64,000 nucleotides of DNA from Luteimonas huabeiensis HB2 (GCF_000559025.1 NZ_JAAN01000010.1:1-64000); one strand, 5' to 3'. Numbered from the stretch's first letter, positions 24,753-33,873 are shown. Notes: generated from the letters alone by a model not told the origin. A program made the numbers and translations.

Positions 24753-26798
24753 TCATCGCCGGACCTCGGCGCCGGCGCTCATGCCGCTGTGGCGCAGCAG
24801 GGCGTCGATCCGCGGCTCGCGGCCGCGGAAGGCGCGGAAGTTCTCCAGCGCCGGCCGGCTGCCGCCGCGCGCGAGGACCTCGGCGCGGAAGCGCGCGCCG
24901 GTGTCGGCATAGGCCCCGGGCCGCTCCTCGAAGGCGGCGTAGGCATCGGCGCTCAGCACCTCGGCCCACTTGTAGCTGTAGTAGCCGGCCGCGTAGCCGC
25001 CGGCGAAGATGTGGGCGAACTGCTGCGGGAAGCGGTGCCAGGCCGGCGGCCGGTTCACCGCCACTTCCTCGCGGATGCGCTCCAGCAGCGCCAGCACGCC
25101 CGCCTGCGGCGGCTCGGCGGCGGCATGCAGTTCCATGTCGAACAGCGCGAACTCCAGCTGGCGCACGGTCTGCATGCCGCTCTGGAAGTTGCGCGCGGCG
25201 AGCATGCGCTCGAACAGCGCGCGCGGCAGCGGTTGGCCGGTGTCCACGTGCGCGGTCATCGCCTCGATGCGCGGCCACTCCCAGCAGAAGTTCTCCATGA
25301 ACTGGCTCGGCAGCTCCACCGCGTCCCATTCCACGCCGTTGATGCCGGCCACCGCCAGCGCGTCGACCTCGGTCAGCAGCTGGTGCAGGCCGTGGCCCAT
25401 CTCGTGGAACAGGGTGACGACCTCGCTGTGGGCGAAGGTCGCGGGCTTGCCGTCGGCGCCGCGGCCGAAGTTGCACACCAGGTAGACGATCGGCGTCTGG
25501 ACGCGGCCGTCGCTGCGGCGGCGGCGGTTGCGGCAGTCGTCCATCCACGCGCCGCCGCGCTTGCCTTCGCGGGCGTAGAGGTCGAGATAGAACTGGCCGA
25601 CCAGGCGGCCCTCGGCGTCGGTGAGCCGGTAGAAGCGCACGTCCTCGTGCCAGACCGGGGCGGTGTCGGGCTCCACGCGCAGGCCGTAGAGGTCGCCGAT
25701 CGCGCCGAACAGCCCCGACAGCACCCGCGGTTCGGTGAAGTAGCGCTTGGCCTCCTGCTCGGAGTAGCTGTAGCGGGCCTGGCGCAGCTTCTGGCTGGCC
25801 CAGGCCAGGTCCCAGGGCTGCAGCGAGTCCAGGCCCAGTTCGTCGCGCGCGAACGCCTCCAGCTCGGCGCGGTCGCGGCGCGCGTGCGGCAGCGCGCGCG
25901 CGGCCAGGTCGCGCAGGAAGGACAGCACCTCCTCGGGGCTGCGCGCCATCTTGGTCGCCAGCGACAGCTCGGCGTAGCGCGCGTATCCGAGCAGGCGCGC
26001 CTGCTCGGCGCGCAGCGCCAGGATGCGCTCGATCAGCGGCCCGTTGTCGCGCTCGGCCGGACCGGTCTCGGAGGCGAGCACGCCGTAGGCGCGATAGAGC
26101 CGCTCGCGCAGCGGGCGATGCTCGGCGTAGGTCTGCACCGGCAGGTAGCAGGGCATCTGCAGGGTCAGGCGGTAGCCGTCGCGGCCGGCCTTGCGGGCCT
26201 CGGCCGCGCACCGGGCGACGACGTCGTCCGGCAGGCCGGCCAGCTCCGCCGGGTCCTCGACGTCGTACGTCCAGGCGTCGGTGGCGTCCAGGACGTTCTC
26301 CGAGAACTTCGCCGACAGCGAGGCCAGTTCCTCCTGGACCTCGGCCAGGCGCGCCTTCCCGGCGTCGGCCAGTTCCGCGCCGCCCAGGCGGAAGTCGCGC
26401 AGCGCGTTGTCGACCGCGCGCCGCCGCGCCGCGTCCCAGCCCGCGGCCTCGGGCGAGGCCGCCAGCGCCTTGAACTGCGCGTACAGCACCGGGTCCTGCT
26501 GCATGGCGCTGTGGAAGCGGCTGATCTTCGGCAGCGCGGCGTTGTAGGCCTGCCGCAACGCCGGCGTGTTGGCCACCGCGTTGAGGTGGGCGACCTGGTT
26601 CCAGGCCCGGCCGAGGCGCTCGGTCGCGTCTTCCAGCGGTTCCACGAAGTCCGACCAGGTGGCCGGCGCGGTGCGGGCGCGGGCCAGGGCCGCTTCGGCC
26701 TCGGCCAGCAGGGTGTCGATGGCGGGGCCGACGTGCTCGGGACGGATCGCGTCGAAGCGCGGCAGGGCGGAGAAGTCGAGGAGGGGATTGGGCGTCAT
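24753..26798 (-). CDS. prlC: Oligopeptidase A (M3 zinc metallopeptidase)
   Basis: This 681-residue cytoplasmic zinc peptidase degrades short peptides, including signal-peptide fragments. The zinc motif HEMGHGLHQLL lies near residue 466, and the third ligand Glu follows in FMENFCWEW about 28 residues later. The N-terminal half is helical and typical of M3A (MTPNPLLDFSALPRFDAIRPEHVGPAI). The C-terminus has HIFAGGYAAGYYSYKWAEVLSADAYAAFEE, the substrate-side Tyr/Gly loop of the family. The ATG at 26798 is preferred over a TTG nine bases upstream. Length matches E. coli PrlC (680). Confidence 0.93.
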   Translation of the reverse strand: MTPNPLLDFSALPRFDAIRPEHVGPAIDTLLAEAEAALARARTAPATWSDFVEPLEDATERLGRAWNQVAHLNAVANTPALRQAYNAALPKISRFHSAMQQDPVLYAQFKALAASPEAAGWDAARRRAVDNALRDFRLGGAELADAGKARLAEVQEELASLSAKFSENVLDATDAWTYDVEDPAELAGLPDDVVARCAAEARKAGRDGYRLTLQMPCYLPVQTYAEHRPLRERLYRAYGVLASETGPAERDNGPLIERILALRAEQARLLGYARYAELSLATKMARSPEEVLSFLRDLAARALPHARRDRAELEAFARDELGLDSLQPWDLAWASQKLRQARYSYSEQEAKRYFTEPRVLSGLFGAIGDLYGLRVEPDTAPVWHEDVRFYRLTDAEGRLVGQFYLDLYAREGKRGGAWMDDCRNRRRRSDGRVQTPIVYLVCNFGRGADGKPATFAHSEVVTLFHEMGHGLHQLLTEVDALAVAGINGVEWDAVELPSQFMENFCWEWPRIEAMTAHVDTGQPLPRALFERMLAARNFQSGMQTVRQLEFALFDMELHAAAEPPQAGVLALLERIREEVAVNRPPAWHRFPQQFAHIFAGGYAAGYYSYKWAEVLSADAYAAFEERPGAYADTGARFRAEVLARGGSRPALENFRAFRGREPRIDALLRHSGMSAGAEVRR

Positions 26799-26879
26799 GC
26801 CCGGCAAGATAAGGGCGCCGGGCGCGCGACGCCATGCCGCCGTGGGACGAGGGCCCGGGAGGTATCGTCGTTCGGCCTG

Positions 26880-26948
26880 GCGCGTCGAAGCCGTCCGTCT
26901 CCCGCGCGCGGACGCATGCCGTTCTTCGCGCGCTGCGTGTCAGCCTAG
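26880..26948. repeat. Decayed composite repeat, copy 6
   Basis: Read inversely from 26948: CTAG, GGCTG, then CAGCGCGCGAAGAACGGCAT and one worn unit with CCGCGCGCGGGAGACGG. This matches the edge plus a single unit of the complete copies but has lost the TATCGACATT block. Its CTAG (26945-26948) provides the stop codon of the small gene at 26945-27142. Confidence 0.55.
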
Positions 26949-27142
26949 TCCGTGGCGAGCAGGGCGACGATGCGGTCCTGCACCCAGGTGGCGTCCTCGC
27001 GGGACAGGTCGGCCTGCGACAGGCGACCGGTCTCGCGCGAGAAGGCGGCCCAGAAGTCGCTGTCGTGCGGGTGCTGCTGGCGCAGCAGCGGCAGGCGGTC
27101 GTGGAGACCGGTCAACCAGCGATCGAGTTCGGGACGGGTCAT
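26945..27142 (-). CDS. Small hypothetical protein
   Basis: The 65-residue product (MTRPELDRWLTGLHDRLPLL...) is acidic, soluble and predicted helical, with an aromatic DFWAAF motif near residue 31. GAGGTAGCC precedes the ATG, so translation is likely. A longer reading to 27343 has no start-site support. I do not recognise the family. The stop codon TAG falls inside the edge motif of a worn intergenic repeat, so the native C-terminus may differ in relatives. It lies upstream of prlC on the same strand, separated by about 146 bases. Confidence 0.6.
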   Translation of the reverse strand: MTRPELDRWLTGLHDRLPLLRQQHPHDSDFWAAFSRETGRLSQADLSREDATWVQDRIVALLATD

Positions 27143-27413
27143 GGCTACCTCGCGCAAGGGGGAGCCCCGCGCGGCTCTGCGGCCGCTCGCGGGGGGACAG
27201 TGGAATCTGGTCGCGTCGCGCGGGATCGGCCGCCGCGGGCGGCTTGGGATCGGGCTCGACGCGTACGGCCACCATAGGCGCGCGATGGCGTGCGTCGCGT
27301 GAAAAATGCGCCTGGAAAGAGCGGCGAACAGCAGCTGTCGCATTCAGCATAACCGATCCGCGCCGATGGCCCCCGTCTCACCGATTGAGACGAGCCTTCG
27401 CCATCGTGCGCGG

Positions 27414-28658
27414 GTGAAGACCATCGAGAAACTCGCGATCCTGGCCGATGCCGCCAAGTACGACGCCTCCTGCGCCTCCAGCGGGGCGAACAAGCGGCAT
27501 TCGCTCGGCACCGGCGGCATCGGCAGCACCGAGGGCATGGGCATCTGCCACTCGTACACGCCGGACGGCCGCTGCGTGTCGCTGCTGAAGATCCTGCTGA
27601 CCAACTTCTGCATCTACGACTGCGCCTACTGCGTCAACCGGGTCAGCAGCAACGTGCGCCGCGCGCGCTTCGCGCCGCAGGAAGTGGTGCGGCTGACGCT
27701 GGACTTCTACAAGCGCAACTATGTCGAGGGACTGTTCCTGTCCAGCGGCATCATCCGCAACAGCGACTACACCATGGAGCAACTGGTGGAGGTGGCGCGC
27801 AGCCTGCGCGAGGACCACCGCTTCGCCGGCTACATCCACCTCAAGACCATTCCCGACGCATCCCCCGAGCTGCTGGCCGCCGCCGGCCGCCACGCCGACC
27901 GTCTGAGCATCAACGTCGAGCTGCCGACCGAGCGCGGCCTGGCCGAACTGGCGCCGGAGAAGACCGCCGGCGGCATCCGCGCGGCGATGGGCGAGCTGCG
28001 CTGGCGCATCGAGGAAGGCCGCGAGGCGCGCAAGGCCGTGCGGCTGCCGGCCTCGAAGCCGCCGCGCTTCGCGCCGGCGGGGCAGAGCACGCAGATGATC
28101 GTGGGCGCCGATGGCGCCGACGACCGCAGCATCCTGCGCACCAGCGACAACCTCTACGGCAACTACCGGCTGCGCCGCGTCTACTACTCGGCGTTCTCGC
28201 CGATCCCGGACGCGTCCTCGCGGCTGCCGCCGCAGGCGCCGCCGCTGGCGCGAGAGCACCGCCTCTACCAGGCCGACTGGCTGCTGCGCTTCTACGGCTT
28301 CGGCGTGGACGAGATCGCCCCGCCCGAGGCCGGCGGCATGCTGGATCTCGACATCGACCCCAAGATGGCCTGGGCGCTGCGCCACCCCGACCGCTTCCCG
28401 GTGGACGTCAACCGTGCGCCGCGCGAACTGCTGCTGCGGGTGCCCGGGCTGGGCGCGCGCAACGTCGCGCGTATCCTCGCCTCGCGCCGGCAGGGCGCGC
28501 TGCGGGTGGACGACCTGGTGCGGTTGCGGGTGCCGGTGCGGCGCACGCTGCCGTTCGTGTCGCTGCTCGACCACCATCCGCGCCGCCAGCTCGACGATCC
28601 CGCGCGCCTGCGCGCGCGGCTGGCGCCGCCGCCCCGGCAGCAGGACCTGTTCGCATGA
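27414..28658 (+). CDS. Putative DNA modification/repair radical SAM protein
   Basis: This radical-SAM enzyme of about 414 residues is of the family found next to UdgX-type glycosylases. The 4Fe-4S cluster motif lies in NFCIYDCAYCVNRVSS (Cys-x3-Cys-x2-Cys). The conserved KYDASCASSGANKRH opening and the CHSYTPDGRCVSLLKILLTN segment precede it. The C-terminal part has a helix-hairpin-helix (RVPGLGARNVARILASRR), suggesting DNA binding. GTG 27414 gives the usual MKTIEKL-type opening; ATG 27366 is an alternative. Four-base overlap with the next gene shows coupling. The reaction is unproven; repair or modification of DNA is the accepted proposal. Confidence 0.88.
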   Translation: MKTIEKLAILADAAKYDASCASSGANKRHSLGTGGIGSTEGMGICHSYTPDGRCVSLLKILLTNFCIYDCAYCVNRVSSNVRRARFAPQEVVRLTLDFYKRNYVEGLFLSSGIIRNSDYTMEQLVEVARSLREDHRFAGYIHLKTIPDASPELLAAAGRHADRLSINVELPTERGLAELAPEKTAGGIRAAMGELRWRIEEGREARKAVRLPASKPPRFAPAGQSTQMIVGADGADDRSILRTSDNLYGNYRLRRVYYSAFSPIPDASSRLPPQAPPLAREHRLYQADWLLRFYGFGVDEIAPPEAGGMLDLDIDPKMAWALRHPDRFPVDVNRAPRELLLRVPGLGARNVARILASRRQGALRVDDLVRLRVPVRRTLPFVSLLDHHPRRQLDDPARLRARLAPPPRQQDLFA

Positions 28659-30115
28659 GCGCGGCCGGCGACCTGTTCGTCGCCGACGCGCGCGCGCAGC
28701 CGCTGGTGCGCGCCGAGGTGGTGCCGCCGTGGGACGCCGATGCCTGGCGCGACGCGGCGCGCGCGGCCTGGCGCGCCGGGGTGGCGCCGGAGCGCCTGAT
28801 CTGGGAGGGCGATCCCCAAGGCGGGCTGATCGGCGCGACGGCGCTGGATGCGCTGCCGCCGCGGCGGCCGGCGCCGCGGGTGGGCGCCGAGTTCCTGTCG
28901 CTGGCCGGCGCGGTCGCCTGCCACCGCGACCCGCAGCGCTTCGCGCTGCTGTACCGGCTGCTGTGGCGCATCGCCGGCGGCGCGCCGCGCCTGCTGGAAC
29001 GCGCCACCGATCCCGACGTGCATCGCGCCCGCCTGCTGGAGAAGGCGGTGCGCCGCGACGCGCACAAGATGAAGGCCTTCGTGCGCTTCCGCGAGGTGCC
29101 CGGCGACGGCGAGGCCTACATCGCCTGGTTCGAGCCGGCGCACCGCATCCTCGACCGGGTGGCGCCGTTCTTCGCGCGCCGCTTCTCCGGCATGCGCTGG
29201 GCGATCCTGACCCCGGACCGCAGCGCGTTCTGGGACGGCCGCGCGCTGGCCTTCGGCCCCGGCGGCACCCGCGCCGACGCGCCGGCCGACGACGCCCAGG
29301 ACGCACTGTGGCGTACCTACTACGCGCACATCTTCAACCCGGCGCGGCTCAACCCGCAGGCGATGCGCGCGGAGATGCCGCAGAAATACTGGAAGGGCCT
29401 GCCCGAGGCCGCGTTGCTGCCGGTGCTGATGCGCGAGGCCGGCCCGCGCGTGCGCGAGATGGCCGAGCGCGCGCCCGAGGCGCCGCGCCGGCGCATCCCG
29501 GCGCCGGTGCCGGCGCCCGTCGCGCCCGCAGGCGGCCTGGAGGCGGTGCGCGCCGCGGCGGAGGGCTGCCGCCGCTGCCCGCTGTGGGAGCCGGCCACGC
29601 GTACCGTGTTCGGCGAGGGGCCGGCCGACGCGCGCGTGGCGCTGGTGGGCGAGCAGCCCGGCGACGAGGAAGACCTGACCGGTCGGCCCTTCGTCGGCCC
29701 GGCCGGGCGCCTGCTCGACCGCGCGCTGGCCGAGCTCGGCATCGCGCGCGAGCGGCTGTGGCTGACCAACGCGGTCAAGCACTTCCGCTTCGAGCCGCGC
29801 GGCAAGCGGCGGCTGCACCGCAACCCCGAGGCGACCCACGTGCGCGCCTGCCGGCCCTGGCTGCAGCAGGAACTGGCCGCGCTGCAGCCCAGGGTCGTGG
29901 TGTGCCTGGGCGCGACCGCCGCGCAGGCGGTGTTCGGCAGCGGCTTCCGCCTGATGGCCGAGCGCGGGCGCTGGCGCGAACTGGAAGGCGCGCGCGCGTT
30001 CGCCACCGTGCACCCGGCCTGGGTGCTGCGCCAGCGCGATCCCGCCGCGCGCGAAGCCGCCTATGCCGGCCTGGTGGACGACTTGCGCCTGCTCGCCGAG
30101 ACCAGCCTCGTCTAG
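28655..30115 (+). CDS. DUF4130/UdgX-type uracil-DNA glycosylase fusion
   Basis: The 486-residue protein has two parts. Residues about 1-270 form a TIGR03915/DUF4130-like domain (HKMKAFVRFREV, YIAWFEPAHRILDRVAPFFARRF, MPQKYWKGLPE). Residues about 300-480 form a family-4/UdgX-like uracil-DNA glycosylase (CRRCPLWEPATRTVFGEGP, VGEQPGDEEDLTGRPFVGPAGRLLD, TNAVKHFRFEPRGKRRLHRNP, VCLGATAA). The KRRLH segment matches the R-loop whose His becomes covalently bound to DNA in characterised UdgX. Cysteines CRRC and a later Cys fit a 4Fe-4S cluster. It probably removes or traps damaged bases with the radical-SAM partner. Its TAG stop is contributed by the edge of repeat copy 4. Confidence 0.9.
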   Translation: MSAAGDLFVADARAQPLVRAEVVPPWDADAWRDAARAAWRAGVAPERLIWEGDPQGGLIGATALDALPPRRPAPRVGAEFLSLAGAVACHRDPQRFALLYRLLWRIAGGAPRLLERATDPDVHRARLLEKAVRRDAHKMKAFVRFREVPGDGEAYIAWFEPAHRILDRVAPFFARRFSGMRWAILTPDRSAFWDGRALAFGPGGTRADAPADDAQDALWRTYYAHIFNPARLNPQAMRAEMPQKYWKGLPEAALLPVLMREAGPRVREMAERAPEAPRRRIPAPVPAPVAPAGGLEAVRAAAEGCRRCPLWEPATRTVFGEGPADARVALVGEQPGDEEDLTGRPFVGPAGRLLDRALAELGIARERLWLTNAVKHFRFEPRGKRRLHRNPEATHVRACRPWLQQELAALQPRVVVCLGATAAQAVFGSGFRLMAERGRWRELEGARAFATVHPAWVLRQRDPAAREAAYAGLVDDLRLLAETSLV

Positions 30116-30442
30116 GCGGAATCGACATTCAGCGTGCGCAAGGCGCCTTCCGCGCAGGCGCGCAAGCTGTTTTCCTTGCCCCGCAAGCGGGGAGCATCCT
30201 GCTTTTCCCTTCCCCCGCAAGCGGGGGGCACTCTGTTTTTCCCTTCCCCCGCAAGCGGGGGAAGGTGCCGAAGGCGGATGGGGGGGGGCACGCCGCAGGC
30301 GTGCGAACGTGCCCTCATCCGGCGCTGCGGCGGGAGAAGGAACGACATGCCCCGCTTGCGGGAGAAGGAACGACATGCCCCCGCTTGCGGGAGCAGGGAC
30401 AGCCCGGCGCTGCGGGCCGAATGCCGATACACCCCGGGGCCA
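30112..30442. repeat. Composite intergenic repeat, copy 4 (complete)
   Basis: The left edge is CTAG, then GGCGGA, ATCGACATTCAGCG. Three units follow as CCCCGCAAGCGGGG (about 30179-30262). The core has GGTGCCGAAGGCGGATGGG, the hairpin GCACGCCGCAGGCGTGC and CCCTCATCCGGCGCTGC. Units then run in the opposite orientation (CCGCTTGCGGGAGAAGG), and the right edge reads inversely TATCGGCATTC. The core is nearly identical to that of copy 5 at 56.7 kb. The element begins on the stop codon of the UdgX gene. Confidence 0.87.
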
Positions 30443-30749
30443 TGAGCGTTGACAGGCCTTGGGCGCCCGAGCGGCGGAGGCCGTCCGGGCCGCCCGACGG
30501 GCGGCGCGTGCGCTTCGCGGCCGGGTTGCGGCGCCCGCCGCGGCCGGCGAAGCGGCACGAGGCCGGCTTCCGCGCGGCGACCCGTTCGCCGCGGACGGGC
30601 TGTCCCGCCGCCCGCGTTTTGGGCCGCCGCGGGCGCGTCCCGCCGGATGCGCGCGTCCCCGCCGGCGCTCGCGTTTTTTGTGCGCCGATGTCCCCGGCTG
30701 CGTTATCGTATCGGCATCCCGGGGGCTGGCCGCGGGCCCTGCGAGCGCG
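30443..30749. other. Gap upstream of the antiporter, nothing recognised
   Basis: GC-rich sequence with an in-frame extension of the antiporter reading but no start-site or family support for it. A T-run (30674-30679) follows a weakly paired GC stretch; I could not build a convincing terminator or promoter. Confidence 0.5.
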
Positions 30750-32366
30750 ATGTACTCGATCGAAGTCGTCCTGGCGATGCTGCTGCTGGTGCTGGCCAGC
30801 GGCTACGTGGCCAGGATGCTGCCGGCGTGGCTGCCGCTGCCGCTGGTGCAGATCGGCTTCGGCGCGGTGGTGGCGGGCGTGTTCCAGGAGGGCGTGCAGC
30901 TCGATCCGCATGTGTTCTTCCTGCTGTTCCTGCCGCCGCTGCTGTTCCTCGACGGCTGGCGCATCCCCAAGACTGGCCTGTTCCGCGACAAGACCCCGAT
31001 CCTGGCGCTGGCGCTCGGGCTGGTGGTGTTCACCGTGGTCGGCATGGGGTTCCTGCTGCACTGGCTGATCCCGGCGATGCCGCTGCCGGTCGCGTTCGCG
31101 CTGGCGGCGGTGGTGTCGCCGACGGATCCGGTCGCGCTGTCGTCGATCACCGCGCGCGCGCCGTTGCCGCCGCGCCTGCGGCATATCCTGGAAGGCGAGT
31201 CGCTGCTCAACGACGCCTCGGGCCTGGTCTGCTTCCGCTTCGCGGTGACCGCGGCGCTGACCGGCGGTTTCTCGCTGCTGTCGGCCGGCGCCACCTTCGC
31301 CTGGCTGGCCCTGGGCGGCATCGGCGCCGGCGTGCTGCTGACCCTGGCGGCCACCCATTTGCACACGCGGCTGTCGCGCAGCGCCGGCGAGGAGGCCGGC
31401 CTGCCGATCCTGCTCAGCGTGCTGATCCCCTTCGGCGCCTACCTGCTGGCCGAGGACATCGGCGCCTCCGGCATCCTGGCCGCGGTGGCCGCGGGCATCA
31501 CCATGAGCTACGTCGAGCTCAGCGGCCGCGCGCTGGCGACCACGCGGGTGCAGCGCACCGCGGTGTGGGACATGCTGCAGTTCGCGCTCAACGGCATCAT
31601 CTTCGTGCTGCTGGGCGAGCAGCTTCCCGGCATCGTGACGCGGGCGGCGGCCGGCCACTCCGCGCTGGCGCTGGCCGGCTACGCGCTGGCGATCAACCTC
31701 GGGCTGGCCGCGCTGCGCCTGGCCTGGGTGTGGGCGACCATGCGCCTGCTGCTGTTCCGCGCGCACCGCAACGGCCGCGAGAGCATCGCGCCCAGCTTCA
31801 AGGTCGTCGCGGTGACCACGCTGGCCGGCGTGCGCGGCGCGATCACCCTGGCCGGCGTGCTGACCCTGCCGCTGGTGATGTCCGACGGCAGCCCGTTCCC
31901 GGGACGCGACCTGGCGATCTTCCTGGCGACCTCGGTGATCCTGGTGTCGCTGGTGGTGGCCAGCGCCGTGCTGCCGTCGCTGGGCGGGCGCATCCACCTG
32001 CCGGCCGAGCCGGAGGTGCAGCGCGCCGAGGACGCGGCGCGGCTGGCGGCCGCGCGCGCCGGGGTGGCCGCGGTGGAGCGCGCGCAGGCGACGCTGCCCG
32101 AGGCGCGCCGCGACCCGGACCTGTACGCGCAGGCGGCGGTACGGGTGATGGCGCTCTACGACGAGCGCATGAAGCGCGACGGCTCCACCGGCATCGACGC
32201 GGACGTGCTGCGTCGCGCCGACGCCGCCGAGCGCGCGCTGCGCCTGGCCGGGCTGCAGGCCGAGCGCGAGGTGCTGTTCGACATGGCGCGGCACATGCGC
32301 ATCTCCGACGAGGTGGCGCGGCGGCTGGTCCGCGAGATCGACCTGGTGGAGTCGCGCTACCGCTGA
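30750..32366 (+). CDS. Na+/H+ antiporter (CPA1 family)
   Basis: The 538-residue cation/proton antiporter is in the inner membrane. About 12 helices span residues 1-405, including the family core LAAVVSPTDPVALSSI with the Asp of the transport site, LEGESLLNDASGLVCFRF (second acidic motif) and GVRGAITLAGVLTLPL. A helical cytoplasmic tail (about 420-538) is rich in Ala, Arg and Glu. It would exchange Na+ or K+ for H+ to control pH and sodium. The start MYSIEVV is chosen by family alignment. Confidence 0.9.
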   Translation: MYSIEVVLAMLLLVLASGYVARMLPAWLPLPLVQIGFGAVVAGVFQEGVQLDPHVFFLLFLPPLLFLDGWRIPKTGLFRDKTPILALALGLVVFTVVGMGFLLHWLIPAMPLPVAFALAAVVSPTDPVALSSITARAPLPPRLRHILEGESLLNDASGLVCFRFAVTAALTGGFSLLSAGATFAWLALGGIGAGVLLTLAATHLHTRLSRSAGEEAGLPILLSVLIPFGAYLLAEDIGASGILAAVAAGITMSYVELSGRALATTRVQRTAVWDMLQFALNGIIFVLLGEQLPGIVTRAAAGHSALALAGYALAINLGLAALRLAWVWATMRLLLFRAHRNGRESIAPSFKVVAVTTLAGVRGAITLAGVLTLPLVMSDGSPFPGRDLAIFLATSVILVSLVVASAVLPSLGGRIHLPAEPEVQRAEDAARLAAARAGVAAVERAQATLPEARRDPDLYAQAAVRVMALYDERMKRDGSTGIDADVLRRADAAERALRLAGLQAEREVLFDMARHMRISDEVARRLVREIDLVESRYR

Positions 32367-32482
32367 GCCGGCCGCGCGGTGAACGGCGCCGCAACGCGGC
32401 ATCGGCCGCGCTGGGGAGATTTCACCTGCGGTTGGCGGCCTCCGGCCGAGACTGCCGCGCCAGGCCGAACGGGAGACCGCTC

Positions 32483-32920
32483 ATGACGCAACGCAACGCA
32501 CGCCGCCTTCGCCTGCTCGCCGCCGCGCTGGGCCTCGCGCTCGCCGGCACCGTCGTCGCCCAGGATGCGATGCGGGAGGCGCAGGTGCGCAGCGCCCTGG
32601 AAGCGCAGGGCTATACCGACATCCATGACGTGAAGTTCGACGACGGCCTGTGGGAGGCCGATGCCACCAGCGCCGACGGCCGCAAGGTGGACGTGCGCAT
32701 CGATCCGGCCAGCGGCGAGATCTTCCCCGACAACGCCGTCTCGCAGGTCTCGGAGGCCGAGGTGCGCGCGCGCCTGTCGGCGGCCGGCTACGGCCGGATC
32801 GGCGAGGTCGAGTTCGACGACGGCCTGTGGAAGGCCGAGGCCTGGAAGGCCGACGGCCGCAAGATGAAGGTGCTGCTGGCGCCGCAGGACGGCCGCGTGC
32901 TGCACGAGCGCGCCGACTGA
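32483..32920 (+). CDS. Exported protein with two PepSY repeats
   Basis: This 145-residue protein has a signal peptide (RLLAAALGLALAGTVVAQ). Two clearly duplicated PepSY-type modules follow: EAQVRSALEAQGYTDIHDVKFDDGLWEADATSADGRKVDVRID (about 33-75) and EAEVRARLSAAGYGRIGEVEFDDGLWKAEAWKADGRKMKVLLA (about 92-134). Periplasmic PepSY domains are thought to modulate peptidases or bind metals or ligands. The duplication is internal and recent, since the cores are almost identical. It is downstream of the antiporter with a 116-base gap and may have its own promoter. Confidence 0.85.
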   Translation: MTQRNARRLRLLAAALGLALAGTVVAQDAMREAQVRSALEAQGYTDIHDVKFDDGLWEADATSADGRKVDVRIDPASGEIFPDNAVSQVSEAEVRARLSAAGYGRIGEVEFDDGLWKAEAWKADGRKMKVLLAPQDGRVLHERAD

Positions 32921-32953
32921 GTCCGGATCGGCGGGCCCTCGCGCCCGCCGCGC

Positions 32954-33697
32954 CTACGCGCGCGGCCCGGCGCGGCGGGTGCGCAGGCGCAGCCAGAGCG
33001 TCTGCGCCGCCACCAGCGCCGCCAGCGCGGCGGCCGCCCAGGCCACGGTCCCGGCGCCGGCCAGCGCGCCGCGCGACTGTTCGACGTGGATCGCGGCCAG
33101 CCCCCAGATCGCCGCGGCGGCGTAGGCCGCGTCGCCGCGCAGGGCGCGGTTGGCGGCCAGCAGCACCGCCGCGGCCAGCGCCAGCAGGCCCAGGCTCCAG
33201 CCGAGCTGCTCGCCGCCGGGGAGCAGGCCGGCGCCGAGGCCGGCCTGGGCCAGGTTGAGGAAGGTCGCCAGCGTGAGCCAGCCGGCATGCAGCGAGAGCG
33301 CCAGCCGGGCCCAGCCGTCGCCACCGCCGCGCGCGAGCGCGATCGCCGTCCACAGCAGCGTCGCCCAGGCGCCCACGATGACCGCCAGGCAGGCCCACAG
33401 CCATTCCTGCGCGTACAGCGGCATCCATAGCGCGGTCAGCGCGAAGCCGGCGGCGGTGGCCGGAGCCACGCGGGCGAGCAGCGGGTCGTGGCGGCGCCGG
33501 CCGGTCGCCTGCCGCACGGCGTGCGCCAGGTCGAGCACGAACACCAGGCCCCAGATCGAGAACGCGTAGCCGGCGGGCACCAGCACGATCGGGTAGCGGG
33601 CCGAGACGGTGGCCTGGTCCGGGCCGAAGACTTCCATCTGCGACAGCCAGGCGACGACCGGCATCGCCAGCGCCGCGAACAGGACGAGCCAGCGCAT
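32954..33697 (-). CDS. TspO/tryptophan-rich sensory-like membrane protein
   Basis: A 247-residue polytopic membrane protein of about seven helices. The segment YPIVLVPAGYAFSIWGLVFVLDLAHAVRQ (about residues 38-68) is the typical signature of the extended tryptophan-rich sensory/TspO-related group, and it is rich in Trp throughout. The start at 33697 follows AGGAGC; an upstream ATG at 33736 lacks support. TspO relatives bind tetrapyrroles or sterols and affect porphyrin traffic. That would fit the nearby haem-related genes (ferric-reductase-like, CtaG, HemJ-like, cytochrome oxidase), but its ligand is not known. Confidence 0.7.
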   Translation of the reverse strand: MRWLVLFAALAMPVVAWLSQMEVFGPDQATVSARYPIVLVPAGYAFSIWGLVFVLDLAHAVRQATGRRRHDPLLARVAPATAAGFALTALWMPLYAQEWLWACLAVIVGAWATLLWTAIALARGGGDGWARLALSLHAGWLTLATFLNLAQAGLGAGLLPGGEQLGWSLGLLALAAAVLLAANRALRGDAAYAAAAIWGLAAIHVEQSRGALAGAGTVAWAAAALAALVAAQTLWLRLRTRRAGPRA

Positions 33698-33767
33698 CTT
33701 TCGAGCTCCTGTCGGGTGGGACGCGCAGCGTGACACGCCACCGCGGGCGCGCGGATGAAGACGGCGC

Positions 33768-33857
33768 CTAGCCGCGCAGCCAGCCCGCGGCGATCGCGAC
33801 GGCGACCAGGGCCAGCGCGACCAGGGTGGCGGCGCGGCGGGCGTGTCGGTGCATCAT
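33768..33857 (-). CDS. Tiny single-helix membrane peptide (candidate)
   Basis: MMHRHARRAATLVALALVAVAIAAGWLRG is encoded 16 bases after the stop of the ferric-reductase-like gene on the same strand. It has a basic, His-containing start and one clear membrane helix (about residues 11-25). A GGGGG stretch lies upstream. Its position suggests a small accessory subunit, but 29 codons could be chance. Confidence 0.35.
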   Translation of the reverse strand: MMHRHARRAATLVALALVAVAIAAGWLRG

Positions 33858-33873
33858 CGGCGGACCCCCGGGC

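Noticed and set aside
30661-30690. Intrinsic terminator at a T-run upstream of the antiporter
   Set aside because: The preceding GC stretch pairs poorly and there is no clear upstream gene to end here; kept only as a remark.
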